Below are positions 27,011-41,700 of a stretch of DNA of 64,000 nucleotides, piece after piece. The notes beneath the pieces are model-generated. The model was not told the origin of the DNA and ran no database searches. It was given only the letters and a program-made list of their open reading frames with translations. A program made the position numbers and the translations under genes. The stretch comes from Nematostella vectensis. Lineage: Eukaryota > Cnidaria > Anthozoa > Actiniaria > Edwardsiidae. The stretch spans positions 11,730,887 through 11,794,886 of the forward strand of contig NC_064034.1 in assembly GCF_932526225.1 (NCBI RefSeq), in the 5' to 3' direction. Positions within the stretch are counted from its first letter, which is position 1. Each line of letters opens with the position of its first letter.

Positions 27011-27423
27011 CTATTTGTTCGGCACAATTAAATGTTAGCCTTTTGCACAAAGTATGTACACTGTGTGCCGGCGGTTTCCGAACGTTGCGCACTTTATCAT
27101 CTTGCCATGACATAAGCGCTCTAGTTTTTTTTATGAAAACATTATTTTTGCCGTGCATGGAGGGCACACTTTATAAGCCCCGTGCTAACAAAATCTTTGG
27201 CTTGCATTACTAACCCAGGCGCGCTTGGTGGGAAAAGAAAATTTTGGCTAAACTACTTTGCATTTTTGTTTGACATGGTTTAATTACAAAGAGAGTCTTT
27301 GGGCCCATCTTGGGCTCGGTGATGCTGTATTTACGGTGTTTGTCCTCTACGCCTACTGAGCCACTAGTGCTGGTGCTAATATACGTGCGACGTGCGAGTA
27401 GCCCCGTGGAAACGGCGCCAATA

Positions 27424-27690
27424 GGGATCTTACGCAACGACGATGGCAGCGGCATCAAGGACGCGCACACTCACGAATGCTAAATAAAATGTAGTAATGT
27501 TGTTGATCTTTTGCAGTGATTGTCTTCAGGAATGATCCCTGATGAAAGCAGCATTACTTAGTGATTCGAGGAATTATATATATTCGTCCACGACGGCAAA
27601 TCTAGAAAGGCATTTCCCTATTTCCCGTTTTACGCGTGCCGTTCTTAATGCCGTCACCGTCGTCATTGCGTAAGGTCCCTATGCGACGAG
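27424..27690. repeat. Inverted repeat pair, CpG-rich arms
   Basis: The right arm at about 27628-27680 (AATGCCGTCACCGTCGTC, then TTGCGTAAGGTCCCTA) is the reverse complement, with mismatches, of the left arm at about 27424-27465 (TAGGGATCTTACGCAACG, then ACGATGGCAGCGGCATC). The arms are about 45 bases with a spacer of about 165 bases. This could be a foldback element or two copies of a dispersed repeat in opposite orientation. Confidence 0.6.
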
Positions 27691-28139
27691 ATGCGCTGGC
27701 CAACCATGTTGGGGTGTACTGCGAAGCAGGTCGGTCACAAGTATTTCATTTGCGCCAGATTTTGTCATCAATGCAGGCACTGTTTCCACGGGTCATTAGA
27801 GTATTCACATTTAGAATTCATAAGTGAACGTTTGTAGCTATAGCGAGGGTACAACGTCTTGCTATATTTTTCGAGTGCTGCGTAACGCAAATATAAAACC
27901 AAACGAGGCAAATTCAAGATGGATTGTGTATATTATTATATAGGACGGAAAAACAAAGTACTTATCACTAGAAAAGAAGTACCCCACTTTCACCCGGCTA
28001 TGCGCTAGAAAAAGCACACCAACACAAATGATTTTAATAAAGAAAAAAAAACATTTAAGATTCACCGCTTGTAAATCTCACACTTACATTACTTAAAAAT
28101 ATTTATTGTTGTGTTTTCGTCACTAAATGTTCAGGAAGC

Positions 28140-31100
28140 TTCGCTTAAGCAGACTAGCTGAGCTGCACTCCTATAGACCTAATCACTTTTAGAACCATTT
28201 AAACTATAATGTATTAGAAAAGTGCATCACTTAAAATGTATTGTACAGAGCGATCCTTTAGTACCGGAACGAGGGCCTCTGCAAGAGGGTTTTAATTCTA
28301 AAGATGTCGAGGCAGACAGAAAGTGGCGCTTTTGCAAATTCAGTGAAAAACTAATGTTTCGTCAAGACATCCTTCTAAAAAATAGAAAATATGGAAAATT
28401 GTGTAATCGTTTGCTAGAAAGTTATTAAATTTGTAAAGCTTGTATGTGACTCAATGTAAAAAGTGCGTTTAAAGGTGCACGCAATAATTAAGATAGCTGG
28501 GGTAAAAAGCGGGGGAAAACCTTTGATCTATTCCCTCTCATAATTCTAAACACACCTACTTTTCGCGATCACCTGATTAGTAATCGGTTAAATTTCCTTT
28601 ACAAAGGATCTGGTTTGGAATTGGTTCGGGCCTTCTCCCTAGCAAAAGAACACACCATAACGGATGTTTTTGATCGATAAATGTAAAAAAGCGAAAAACA
28701 ACCTTGGGCGCTCATTTGGAGATATGCGCCGCTCTATCACTGGTAAAAGAACCGTTTCCGTGGCTAAAGCTGGCACTAAACCGATAAACTGGCTAATGAA
28801 GTCTTGCAGATTGGCGCAAGTGACTCGGAATTGATAGTTGTAGCCATTTTGACGGCGCTGACTGCCTCGGGAGGTACTAGCTTGCTCTAATCTGATGCCA
28901 GAACTTAGTAAACCTCCGTTTCGGAATTTTCAGCTTCCGCTTGAAAGGATCCTTTTTCATTGTTGATTCGTGCGTAGCTTACTCACCGTGATTTTGGATA
29001 AAGCCAGCTGCAATGCCAACCTCTTTTGTATCTGTATCTCTTCTCGAGAAGAAAGCTAATAGTCCGCTGTTATTGTATTGTTTTATATCTACATACCACC
29101 TTAAGTTGGTTATTTATCGTGGCGAACTATCTATAAATCAATCACGAAAAGGGCACCGCAAAATTAAAACAAAAATTGAGTAGAAAATATTTAAGGTTGT
29201 ATACTTTTTAATTACATGGTTGCAACTGTTTTTGACCCTTCCGTCGGTCAATTACAATTTGGGCGTCGCCGGGTAGTTAAATTCGCTATTTGCATAGGTA
29301 GAACTGTTTACTTTTACAAAAATTCTCAGTAAATGTGCATAAAATCGCTCGTAAAACAACAAATATTTTGAAGGCATAGCTCTTGCATGGGGAGTCGAGA
29401 AACCGGAACGTGAGACTTAACAGAGATTATTTAATCAGAAGAAAGGCTATTATTCAAGATATATATCTCAAGAAAATCGCTTGTGTTGATTTTAGCAAGT
29501 TCCCTAGCCAGAGGCTTCAATTGGGTGTTTGGGCTGATAATCTCTTAGAGAGTAATATAGTTTGTTCGTCACAGCTTTTATCTTCCCAAAATGAACTTTA
29601 CTGCAGGCCTAATTGTTTACAGCAAAAGGTTCTTAGTGTTGTCTCTCTAAGAAGATCGATACCAAAAGCCTATTACGTTAGCTCTTGCTGGGATCTGAGC
29701 TAATCATCGTCACGATTTAACAAAACGACACTGGGGTTACACCAGGCATAGGTAGAGAAAAAAATCACACAATAACTTTTATCTGCGTGAAAACAAAATA
29801 CTCCGCTATTGCAGACAGTTATAGATTGTGCTCTCAGAAAAAACAGAGGAAGTCTCGGTGCCTGCTTAATGCATACTTGTTTTTAAAAGACCAAGATTAG
29901 AGATTAGGTTATTGTAAGCAAAACGCCTTTTGTTTCATGTGTTAGTTAACCGGAAAACTGCATCCGAGACTTCTAAAACGCGAACGTAAATATAACACAC
30001 CGACTCAGAAATTTAATTTGCCAGTGTACTATTACTCAGTGTTAAACACCTCTCCTCCTGTTTTTTTAAAAGATACTGATAAACAAATAGTTTCTTTAAA
30101 ATAATAAAGCCTTTCGGAACTTAGAACCCATTGTTAATAAAATGATTATATATTTTTTTATTCTATGATGTTTTTATATGAAGCTTTTTTCGTTCTCTTT
30201 TTTGGCGGCGTTTCATTTGTAGTAGACAAATAAATCTAGTTTTCAATGGGAACTCTCTGTTTGACTTCCCAGCTTGCGTCTAATTAAAGAAATAAAGTTT
30301 CTCAACTTCCTATGTTTGTAAAAATATTTAAGTTTGTTATCGGATGTTTATCATGGAAAAGAAGTTTGCGCCAATTTAGTGGAGTCAGGACTTCGTGAGA
30401 GTAGCGGTACAAACCCGCACAAACAGTGCTCTTCTAAAATCAACAAACCTTCCACTTCCCGGTAAAGATAAATACCATTTTCTCAGACTTATCTCTAAAT
30501 TGTTTAATAAAAGAAATAAACATAGAAGTTAAAAAGTTCCGTAGTTTATACAAATATTTAAGTTTGTCGTTTTATAATTTTGAGTTTTGACTGAACTATG
30601 ATAAAGATTTTAACTTATATAAAAGTAACAAACACAAATAATTCGGAAAGCTGAGTTGAAAAAAGGTATTCTTGCCATGAAAACAGTTTTGTTTTATTAT
30701 CTTAACAAAGCCTCGGAATGCAGTCTCAAGCCCCTAAAGCAAGGTTGGATGTGAAATTTTGAAAATGCAACAAAGGAAAATCTCTTTCCGAAAATCTCCA
30801 CAAAATAAATTTTTGCACTGCATTTATTTATCTTATAAACAAAGCTAAATTTAGCGCGCGATTTGCCAAAAAGAAGTATCAACAGCATTGCCTAGATTTT
30901 TTCGAACATGTTATCACTTTGAAGTCATTGAGTGTTCACACATTGTTGCACAATCCTGGGTTTACTGAGTTGACAAGTCACACGTGCAGATATTTGCCTG
31001 TTAAATAAAAATCTTTTGTTTTGTATGGCAGCGAAAAGCGTTTCAGGGAAAGCCATAAAAAAACAGGTCTTTGACAAAAGACAATATGCCTTTATCCTGA

Positions 31101-34100
31101 TGACAGTGGTGTAGTGCTCTGAGTCAGGCTTTGTTGAGTTATGATTAAAGACGGTGCACATCTACTTAGCACTGGTTATTACGTCTACATATTAGCTAAT
31201 TTGCTTTGTGGCGCCAGACAAGAGCTAGATTTCTGGAGTTCAAAGACAATTTATTTTCCCCTAATATATCCCTTTATATTTTGTTGTTATTTTTAAAATT
31301 GTCGTTAAAAAAGTATTCAGAAAATGGAAATGATACCCCTAAAACGTGTTTTACTCGATGACTTGTTAGATTTGAGCATAAAGAAAATTTCTTCATTAGT
31401 TTTTTTTTAATGGTTAAGCCTGAAGCGATGATGTGAGCATGCTGCCTATAAAAAAAAAATGCGCGCACTTTATTGGCTTTCGAAAACCAATTAACTGCCT
31501 TTCCTATTTTTCGAATTTTACTTCTTGATTAGTTTAAATTCTGCAATAATTTCATCACTTTAATATTTGAATTTATCATTTAAATTTAGAAAAAGTGTAT
31601 TCTGCCCTCTAACTAGTACAAGACTAGTAGAAAAACAATCGATTGTTGTTTAATTTTTGCCTTGAAGCTTCTTTAGAATACCATACTCTATGTAGAGTAT
31701 AAACTTTTGTTCAGGCTAGGAGGCCAATTTTAACACATTTGCACTCCACTAATTGAAAAGAATATTTTGCTTTGAATATGTGTAATTGTAAAATTGTGCC
31801 CAAATCATAGGGCCTGCTTTTGTCCAACCTGAGAAAAACTAAGCCCAAAACACCTCCTCCTTCCTCCCACTGTCTCTCAGCGATTAGGCTTCTACAAATC
31901 CCACACTTTTGTGTCTTTAACAGTTGAGTTCATTAATGTTTAAAAGGGAAATAGATGCAAACAATTACTCCGCAGAAAAATTTACTAAATATATAGCAAC
32001 TCCTTATCGCCCTTATGTCGAAAAAAAAAGCTCAGTGCAATATCGGTTCTATACAACTTTGCGTTAACGATATAACGGAATATCTGGTTGCCCTGCGTAA
32101 TCAAGTATTGTCTTTTGTCAAGTCACGTTGACTGCATTTTGAAAAGAAGACGTATAATTTGAGCTGCTTTGCTTTGACAACTTCTTGTTCGCTGCAAATG
32201 TGTTTTATTGGCTGAGCGTGCCTCTGAACGAACAAAAGCCCAATGCATTTACCAATTAGAGAGATGGCAGAAATGAACCTTTTTTCCCTTGCGTGGCAAG
32301 GAAAAAATTTACCGACCAGAAGTTAAAACCTGGCTCGTTTGGCAACGTTGTTGATATTCCACATAATCTATCGTGCCTTTGGTTTCTAGTAGTTTCCTAG
32401 CACGCACGGTTAGCAGAGCTCTCGGTTGTCATGGAAAAACTGCACCATTCACGTGGTGGTTTTAACTACAGCAAGAAGTCTTTGTCTTATGCTTTGTTGT
32501 AGTCTTTCAATTAAATTGTTTCTGATTTAAGAAATAAAAGCTCCGTTGGTCTGGTCTTGGGTAGCTCGAGGCAAAATGCAAAATACAAACTCGAAGTATA
32601 CAAATTGCGCTGTTTAACTTTTAGCCATTTATTTGCTGAAAATAGAAATTCACTTAAAACTATATATATCCAAGAATAAAATAAAGATTCCAATTTTATG
32701 TGATTTTTTCTTAATAAAACTCTAATAGTTTCTATTTCATCCATCCCAAAGTAATCGAAATGTTAAAACAGTTTTTATTCATTTAGAATTTATATAGTTT
32801 ACTTGTCACTAAAAATCCTTCTACTCGTAACCTTATCCTCTGCGGTAAATCTCTTTTTGACAGTGATCTCTTGGCTTATTCAAGAGAACCTGCGATGACT
32901 TTCTTAGTATGGAATATAATAAATTATATGAATAGACAAGAAATAATTACTTTTAAATACACCTGCTATTAATTCAGTTTAGACTATTCTTTACTCTTTC
33001 AAGGAAAAATAGGTGTGAATAGATTGAAACTTGTTTATGCGAGTTTACTTTCCACAACTTTGCCTTTTCGCTGCTGTTTAGTGATTTGTCATCTTAAAAG
33101 GACTCCTTTGGAGCACGCTGGAGTACTAGTCTGGCCATTAGTCTTATTTTAGGGTGGTTATGAGTAGAGTAATTACTGAAAATTCTACTTTGTCTTATTG
33201 TCAAACCTCCTACTGCTGCGAGTTAACGAAGAAAGTCGCGCGACTTCCTCCGACTAACACTTTATAATCCTTTCCTTTTCATTCTAGTTCCGTCAAGTGT
33301 ATGAGCAGAACTCGATACAAACCAAAAGAATAACTAATCAGTGAGCAATTGTTTTATAAGCGAGGTCTTAGTAGCATATCCTGTCAGCGAAGAGAGTCAT
33401 GGAACAAACTGATTAACCCACATGCGCCCAATGCCCAATAATATTGGGAGGTACAATTTGCCTTTGTAAGTCCAAGTCTAAACGAACACCGCCATTCACA
33501 ATAGTTTGATAAATGCCGCGGCATTACGACAAGGGCTATAAAACTCAGGGTATTTACCGGTAAATACATCAGGGTCATGATTAAAGGGCCAGCAATGGCT
33601 CTTTTGTTGCGCATTTGGGTGATCTAAATGATTAGCGAAAAAGGTGTTTTTATTGCGTATTTAGTGCCGCCAAACAACTCCTTGCTCTTCTTGGGAGTAT
33701 TCCTTTTTCGCTGACAACCAGGGACACGCAAATAAATGTTTATTAGTCTTTCAGACGGTATTGCGAAGCTTCTAATCTGGTTAAGAAAGTCAATATTAGT
33801 TAAATATTTGTCAAAAACGAAATTGATTTGTGAAGCGAATGGAGAATTTGATTGAAACAGTAATTTACGGAAAGTGTAAGATCTCCACTCCGCCACTCGA
33901 TCCAGCTGTTTAACCCACTTTGAGGAACTGGTCCCTCCGATCTTATCTCGATTTTAACGACTTGGTAAAATAAATGATGTAGAACGAGTCTTCTCAACAT
34001 AACAAGCACTATCCATATCCACTTATCATTTCGAATTTTATGACCGCTCAGTTTTCTTTAAAAATGGCTTTTTCCGTCGTTAATTCGCCGAAGATATAAA

Positions 34101-37100
34101 ATGTCCTGAGAAATCTGTCTCTACCGTCAGAGCGGCTGCTTTGTTGTTCGGTTTTTATGGATTATAAAATGTGACTTTCCACGAGTCATTTAATCGAGAA
34201 AGTAAACACCGCCTTAGTGATACCGAAGACAATTTTATTTGAGACGGGGGAGTTCTTGCGTTAATGCCGGGAATGGGATAATTCGTATACGTAACACTTG
34301 GTTAACAACGCACGATTTCCCACAAGTTACACTTTCAATCAATTGTTTAGTGTATAGTAACTGGATAGCATTACCCTTCAGACATTCTCTCAAATCTACA
34401 TTGATTACCCCTAAAAACATTACACCCTTCAGCATAAACATTAAAAATAAAAGAAAGCGTGTTCCCTTCCCAGCTAGCTAAGCTGAAATGACAAGTTCTA
34501 TTTTTAAATACTAGCGATGCATCTAACGCAGCCAAACAATACGAGAAAGTTCTCTATTTTAATATTAGTAGTTCCAAGTGATACAAAATAGTGAAAAATA
34601 AACAATGCAGTCTTTGTAGGTAGCTTGGTAATTGCTCTTTAGTTCGGGAGAACTGAGCATAGTGAATTTCTTTGCCCTCGGGCAAAAAACGATTTGTTAC
34701 CCAGAGATTTATTTTGCCAAAGTGAGTTACGAATTTAGCTTGAGAAGAATTTAAAATGGATTTTGGCATTTGGTAACTTAGAGAGATTCTGGCGAAGTCG
34801 GGTTTTTAATGTTTTTTTTATTCTCGCGTGTTTTGGACGTGTGTCTGTATATTTGAAAACTAATTATTCGGAGGTTAACTGAGCTAATCTGTTAAAACAA
34901 AGAATATAGAATTTGAATAAATTCACTATTAACAGGGTTTGTCAGTGCTTTTTTCTGCTCACTCTGATAAACTTACAAGCGAGATGTCACGGGAAAGGGG
35001 GAAAAAACGAGAGACTTCTAGGAAAACCACTAGTATACAGTTTTAAACGTATAGTATAATATCAGAACATAATCCATCATCTTCTTCGAAACCGGGAATA
35101 TTTGTCCTTTTTGGCATTTTTTAGACGATATAGCTCATTTGCTTTACTTATTTGAATCATCCGGCACCATAAAATTACTTATTTTCTCATGATACGACGA
35201 AAAGGATGATTTCCAACTTCAAATGAATCCAGTAGGCAGCAAGGATTTCTTTCGCGTTCCCCTATTGATCATAACTTTTTTTTTACAAATCCTTGAACAC
35301 TTTACTTTTTCGTTGTTGAAACATGCCATAAATTTGCGTGTTTACCATATGGAAATGTACTTTAACCAGGTGAAAATTGCGCTAGAGTTAAACTTCCACT
35401 CTTCAAACGGCCTTTTCCACAAGTATGTGTAAGGAAATGGAGATTTCTGCTTTCTGATAGGCCAGTCGTGATTCAGCTTTTGACAAATGCGCTCTCTGAA
35501 AGAAATTAGCCGTCAAAATGAGTCAAGATTTATAAATGGTCTGCCATTGAACTGCGCTTTTATTTGTTCTTCGCGCGCTATTAGTTTCAAGAGAAGGGTT
35601 AGACTACCTTTCTGAGTTCGGAGTGTTTAGAGTTCGCAAACAATGCGCCTGTACTCTTGATTAATTTTGCTTTATTAACAGGCATAATACAATCATTTCT
35701 GAAGACAAAAGCTACAGACAGCTGTAGAATTCAAATTTAAGCTTCGGGACTTTCATTTGCAAGTTAAAACAACAAAAAAAGGAGTTGTTTTCGGTAAGAG
35801 ATACAGGACAATACGAGGGAGTGAGCAAATACTTAACACTGGAAACCAAGTATTTTTTTTTTTCTTTCACAACAATCAGTTGCTCATCTAAAGCTGGGCA
35901 AACAGTGCTCTTTTAACGGTAAAACCTTTCTTTTGCAAATGAAAATCCTAAGTACTAGGCGGTTAAACAATTGAATGCCGCTAATTTTTTATCTAATTTT
36001 TCTGGCACAATTAATTTTACCTGACGGCGCGCGCCTTTCTTTGCAAGAGCTGGGAGTTTGTTTACACACGCCATCAACTCTTAGATGATTGCTTTAACAG
36101 ATTTCATTTTGATTTGTGATTTTCAATTGAAAGATTTCCATTTCTTCACGGGAAAGTGCAAACCCGTAAGGCGCTTTACGGAAATACAACATATTCAGTG
36201 TTTTGTGGGAGGCGTTGTGCGCATATGTCTCTGTCTAAGTGAATCAGTCCGTCACAGCTTTTACGAAACACTATCCAAACTTTATCCTTGTCTATGTTGG
36301 GGGGCTCAAGAGAAATGACAATGGTTTTCCTGGGGCTTACAGTGAAGATGTACCGTACAATATTGCTTTATTCTACCCGCCTTTGCATACTATCTTCCGC
36401 TTTGTATCAAAAGAACGGCGGGAGAGAACTTTTTCATTAGAGAGCGATTTTTGAAGAAAAGCCCAATGATAACATAGTTTATCGAGTCAAAGGGTGATTT
36501 TCCTCTTAAACTTATGGTAAATGCGTTGTTACTTTAGACAAAATACTTGCACAATTTGTTAAAGGCCCCAGCATAAGCCCTTGGATTTTGAGTGTAGTTT
36601 ATTTTCAAGTCTAAATAGGGTACAATTAGCATAGAAATTGGTTAAATCTTGTCGAGGTAGTTTTTCGTGATTGTTGATAAGAGGAGTAAAGGAGTTAATG
36701 TGTTTGATATTTCTAAACTTCGTATTTTTACGGGAAGTAAATTACCAATCTTAACCCAAACAAAAGTACATATACTGCGTCCTGATTTTTCTTCAATTTG
36801 TTTACGGAATTTGAGCTAAAAGGCTAAGAGAATAAAACCTAAGTACGCACATTTAGAGTATTTATACTCAACTTATAGCAATAAATGGAGGAAATGCCTT
36901 CAAATAACTTCTAGCCGCTTTTTCTGCCGACGGAGTCGGAGTGGTGTAAATGATGTTCAAAATATTTCAATGAATGTTACTCTTTATTCACAAAATGGAA
37001 ATTATGTACCAGAATACTTCAGCTTTTTACAGAAAAGACAAGATTTGACCTTGAAAATGTGAAATCATTTTAAGAAAAAAAAAATATAAAAAAACTTTTG

Positions 37101-38100
37101 AAATTGTGTGTAAAGTCACGAGGAGTGGCTCCCGGTAAATAGTTATTGTGATCAAGTATCATTTGTATTTTTTTAACAAGAGGTTACATATCCATATGAT
37201 ATAGGTATATTTCTTATGCCGAAGGTAACAAAGATTCTACGCAGGATTTCGTTCTGTCCAGCCGAGTTTTGATAAATTTGTATCCTGCCTATTCAAAAGT
37301 CGGACTCTTCATTTAATAAATATTTAAAAACGGAAACTTCCTAAAACATCGGGGAACTAATTGATAGGGATAGTTGGTCCGTACAACCGGAAAATTTTGT
37401 TGGCTGGTTAATTGTTGAAGTGCGACCAGCATTCAAGTGCCAAGCTTTGCGCAAATCTTGGTAAACACCGCACTTGGCACTACATTTATCAAAGTTTCCA
37501 TTCTTTCCATTTGTTCATTAAAAAAACTGTGTTATCGTTTGCTTGAGATAATTTAGCTTAGTTTACAACTTTATTCGTCAGACTCGCTAATCAAGCCAAA
37601 GGACTGAGTTTACTAAACCGAATTTTGTATGCGCGTGTATATCAAGTTTCGTCGTGTTCGCGCCACATAAAAAAGTACATCATCCCCCGTCGCTCTTACA
37701 AACTGTTAAATTTGATTTCAACGTATGCAAAGATCTATTTGTGGTTCTAAATAAATTTTCTTCTCGCAAATTTCAAATGAATAACAGCAATCACTTCGAT
37801 ATGGCGAGGTGTTTTTTCAGTGGAAATTTTTATTAAAACTTTGTGCTCGAACGGATGTTTGCCGAAATCTTTGCAACCATCGCGAGGCAAATGTTAGTGT
37901 AAGTAGGCTAATCAGCAGGTTCCTTTTGAAATATCAGAATTTCATGATTGGTAAAAATGCTATTTAGACTGGGGGTAAAGAACCGATGTGATTGAATGGC
38001 TTCGAATTCGGACCCAGACTTCAAATGCGGTACCGCGTCCAAGCATTACTCGCCATGCGCATGCGCGATCAACAACAACATAAAACATCGGAGTCTTCCA
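28140..38100. other. Gene-free AT-rich block upstream of RNF220
   Basis: About 10 kb with no ORF longer than about 106 codons, no exon-like splice-bounded segments that I can recognise, and none of the minisatellites or MITEs seen elsewhere in the window. An old duplication near 30260-30570 is the only repeat I saw. RNF220 orthologues are developmental signalling genes, so distal enhancers or far-upstream non-coding exons are a reasonable inference. A non-coding RNA cannot be excluded. Confidence 0.5.
30260..30570. repeat. Diverged direct duplication
   Basis: The segment at about 30260-30345 and that at about 30450-30570 share, in order, GACTTCCC/CACTTCCC, TTAAAGAAATAAA/TAAAAGAAATAAA, AAGTT near CTTCC/GTTCC, and AAATATTTAAGTTTGT. 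The similarity is interrupted by indels, so this is an old duplication. Confidence 0.45.
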
Positions 38101-38757
38101 GCTGCAGGTTAGTTTGTGATTTTGAGTCAGGCCGAGCGCAGTTCTATCCATTGTAAATCCTCCTCATCTTCCGGACAGTGTGCTTCTCAGTTAAGCGTTA
38201 GCACTCACTCGAGCCAACAGTTCACAAAAACTGCTGTATTTTACGGGACATTCCCTCGTGGGATTCGTGCTTTCGAAGGGCTGCTTACTGTCACGATTTC
38301 GTTCGGACTGTTCTTTTAGTTAACAGGACTTTTGGTTGTTTAGCAATTTTCGTCCCTGACAACAAGTTTTATTGAGCTAGCATGGAAAATTGTGCATTTT
38401 ATTTCATTTGAGACATCTACGAGAATTTGTTGTGTGGAGACCATAAATTGTGAACCGGACTTTGCTGAGTGAGAGGAGTTTCCCTAGATAGAGCTGTGCT
38501 TTTCTGCCTTTTATTTAAATTGTGAGATTATTAGGACTAAATTGGTTTAATCATGTCGGGTTTTAACCAACTTATTAGTTTAAAAAAATCATAAGGCTGG
38601 AGTATATTTGCTGAAAAACTATCAAGAAAGACAGTTCATTCTTTCGGATTTCTGGGAATCAGAAAAGTGAAACTTTCAAGAGAAAATAGGATCTTCAGGC
38701 CAGAGAATTTAACCTGATATCGCTGCTTAGGATTGTTCTTCAAAAAAAGCTACAGAT
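38100..38757 (+). other. Probable RNF220 5' UTR and promoter
   Basis: The 5' end of RNF220 was not resolved. The first coding exon has no acceptor directly before its ATG, so the same exon probably extends upstream as 5' UTR. Several short upstream ATGs are present. The transcription start could lie anywhere from about 38000 to 38700. Confidence 0.3.
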
Positions 38758-41700
38758 ATGATGGAAAAATTAGGAGGCGCAGCGTTTGTTCCAAATCCAC
38801 TGAAATCTCCTGCATTAATGGTTCTAGCTTCAACTGCAGATGCCACAAGATCTTCAGATTCATCTCCTGGCTCAATAAATGATTACCACCCAGTGTATTC
38901 ATCTCCAAATAGTGCGTACTTGGACAGTAATGCAGTTCATCGCATGGTTTTGAGCTCTTCTCCCTACCAACACAGAGCATCACATCTTTCCTTGTACCAC
39001 AGCCAAGGCGGTGATCCATACCTAGAAAGAGTCTCTCCGGATTATAGCCCACACTTTTTTCAGCTTCATCCCCACTTGAGCCCTGGACTACTTCACAAGG
39101 CCAGTGGACCTACCGCAGTATTCAACAGTGCAAGTGCATTTCGTCGAATCAACCCGCATGAGCATAGTTTCTCATTCCACCACCTGCAGCAACAGAGGGG
39201 TCTGCTTGAGAGGGAGCGGGGATTTGAGAGTATCTATCACCATAAGGGGGTGAACTTAGAACTAGAGAGAGAAAGAATGAGCAGTAAAGAAAGAGTTTCC
39301 CCCAAGAAACTAGACAGAGAACCAGTGTATCAAAATGGAGAGCATTCTGCAAGCCCTAGCCCACGAAGCACACACTCAAATGACAACAGCGATATTGGGG
39401 GCACATTTGAAGGAGCAGTTAAAGTGAAAACAGAACAAAATGAGTCCACTGAATGTTGTAACCGACAAAGGGAGGAAACTCTAAAGGAGAGACGTAAGTT
39501 GTGATTTCATAAAAAAAATATTTTTCATATATTCCCCTTCATATGTATATATTTTTTAAATTGGCATACTTAAAGAGTATCACCTTTTCAAGAAATGGTG
39601 CATAGAGTTACAAAATGAAATATAAACCACCTGGTTAAACCTAAACTCATTTAAATAAGCTCCATTTTGGTAGCTTTGTGTAAAAAGGGACTTACTTTGT
39701 CATTTAGATAACCAGTAAGTTAACATATTGTGAGTTAAACAGGATTCTATAATTAATTTATCCGTACAATTTATTAACTCAGCAAAAAAGCCAACTATTC
39801 AGTTTAAGTTTTATTCCTTGAATGCTAATCTAAATGCTAAATATATAGCACACAGCAGTTATTCTTTTGTTCTGATCTAAGAGAAAAGAAAAGGCCTTTC
39901 AAAACTTGTGAAAAATTAAAAGTAGAAATTAATTAAGGACTTGTTTTTTTCCTGCAGTTGAAATATAACCAAACTCTTTAATTTATCTTATTGTTTATCC
40001 AATGGGATTTCAACTATAGTTTTAATATACTGTATAAGCTTTAAAAGAAGGTTCTATTTTATTGTTATAACCTCCCTTAGTTAGTAAGAGGTCATTAAAA
40101 CACCATTTTAACTTTATTTAAAAGCACTAATTTTTCCTGGTGTCAACTTTGGTAGTTCCTAACTGGTGGCCCATCCTCCTTAAATTGTTCCAATGAACAT
40201 AGTTTCTTGGATAGAGCAATTCATCTTGAGAACATAGGGCGTGGGGAATTGTAATGAAAGGTTTTCTTTCTGCGGGTGTCCATATTCATTGAGAGTTGTC
40301 AGGATAGAACCCAGTTAGGAAAAAAAGCTGATGTGTAAAACACTTCTTTTAATTTGACTACCCAGCTGCTGGATTTGCATAAACAACACTAGAATACTGT
40401 TAGCCCAAATCTGTTACCATGGAGTGCAGGAAGATCTCCTTGATCAGTCCAGCTTTGTTTGATAAAGAGTCAGTTAAGTAGTTCTTCTTTAGCAGGTTTA
40501 AGTTTCATTTAAGTTGTCTTCAAACCTGTAGTGTGTTGTTAAAATACTCATTTTCAACTTAAAGACATGGTAAAAAAAATCGATGGTGATACTGTGTCCT
40601 AATTGCTTTAACTTTAATTTGTGCCGACCACAAAATTGGCAAATCTTTCAAAATTAATTTCTATTTCAATTTGGAATTGACTGTACATCAAACTATACCT
40701 GACTCCTTTCAGGAAACTTAACTTCTTTTAATCAAAACCAGACCCACACAAATTGCAACAATTAATGAGATTTGAGAATGTGTCACATTTTTTCTCTTTT
40801 AACTGTGTGGGAAGCTTAGTTTTAGTGGATACTGACTGTAAGTGTCATTTTAAGTAAAGCATTTTGAAGGTCTGAAAATAGTAAGCTTTAGTACTTGTCA
40901 TGTTTGTGTCAGAGTGTTAGGAAAGAAGGACTATAAAATGCTAATTTAAAGAGTCACAGTTGTTTAATGTTTATCTGAGGTGCCTTAAACAGTATCTTGT
41001 CAAAGTTGGCAGCTATCCAAATTGAGGGTTGTTCAATATTGGGGATTATATAGTGCAGACATGCTGCTTAAACAACCCTTGGGCAACCCTCTTTATTTCA
41101 CATGTGAATAGCTGACATGTTGTCATGATGGTTTGAACCATTTCATACACAAGCATCATCCATTCCACCTCCTTAATGCTTCCCACCACTCCTCACAAAC
41201 TGCTTTTTAAATATTATATTATAGTTTATTCAAGGATTTTAGTGTACCCTGGCTCTATTTATTAAAAATTAAAGTGCACAGCCACACCACAAGGCAGCAA
41301 GCCAAGTTTTGCTCAGAAAGTAATAAAGAATTTGAGTTTAAAACAGAAATTATTGCTACATTTTAAAAGCTTTTAGTCCTCTTTTTGAGAATGGCTCACT
41401 TAAACCAAAGTGCCTGAAGCTAAGTGTACATGGCTTTGGCAGCCATCATGGTTAATTTTCATTTTACTAAAGGTTTTTAAAGTCGACTCAGTAATAACAC
41501 AGGCCCCTGTGAGTCTGATTAACCGAAACATTAGTGTAAATGCACACACATTATGGCTAGACAACCATGTTTAAGTACCCACACTTCTACTTGTGTGCAA
41601 GCAAATCTTCAATGTGCCTTTAATCCTTTATCACAGCTCTTTTGTTAGGTGCATACACTACCGCTTAAACAGCTTTGTTGATATCACTTTAAGAAATTTA

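Noticed and set aside
29383-29703. 106-codon ORF in the gene-free block
   Set aside because: It opens on a TTG codon, not ATG, has no recognisable domain, no splice context and no low-complexity or conserved signature. It looks like a chance ORF.
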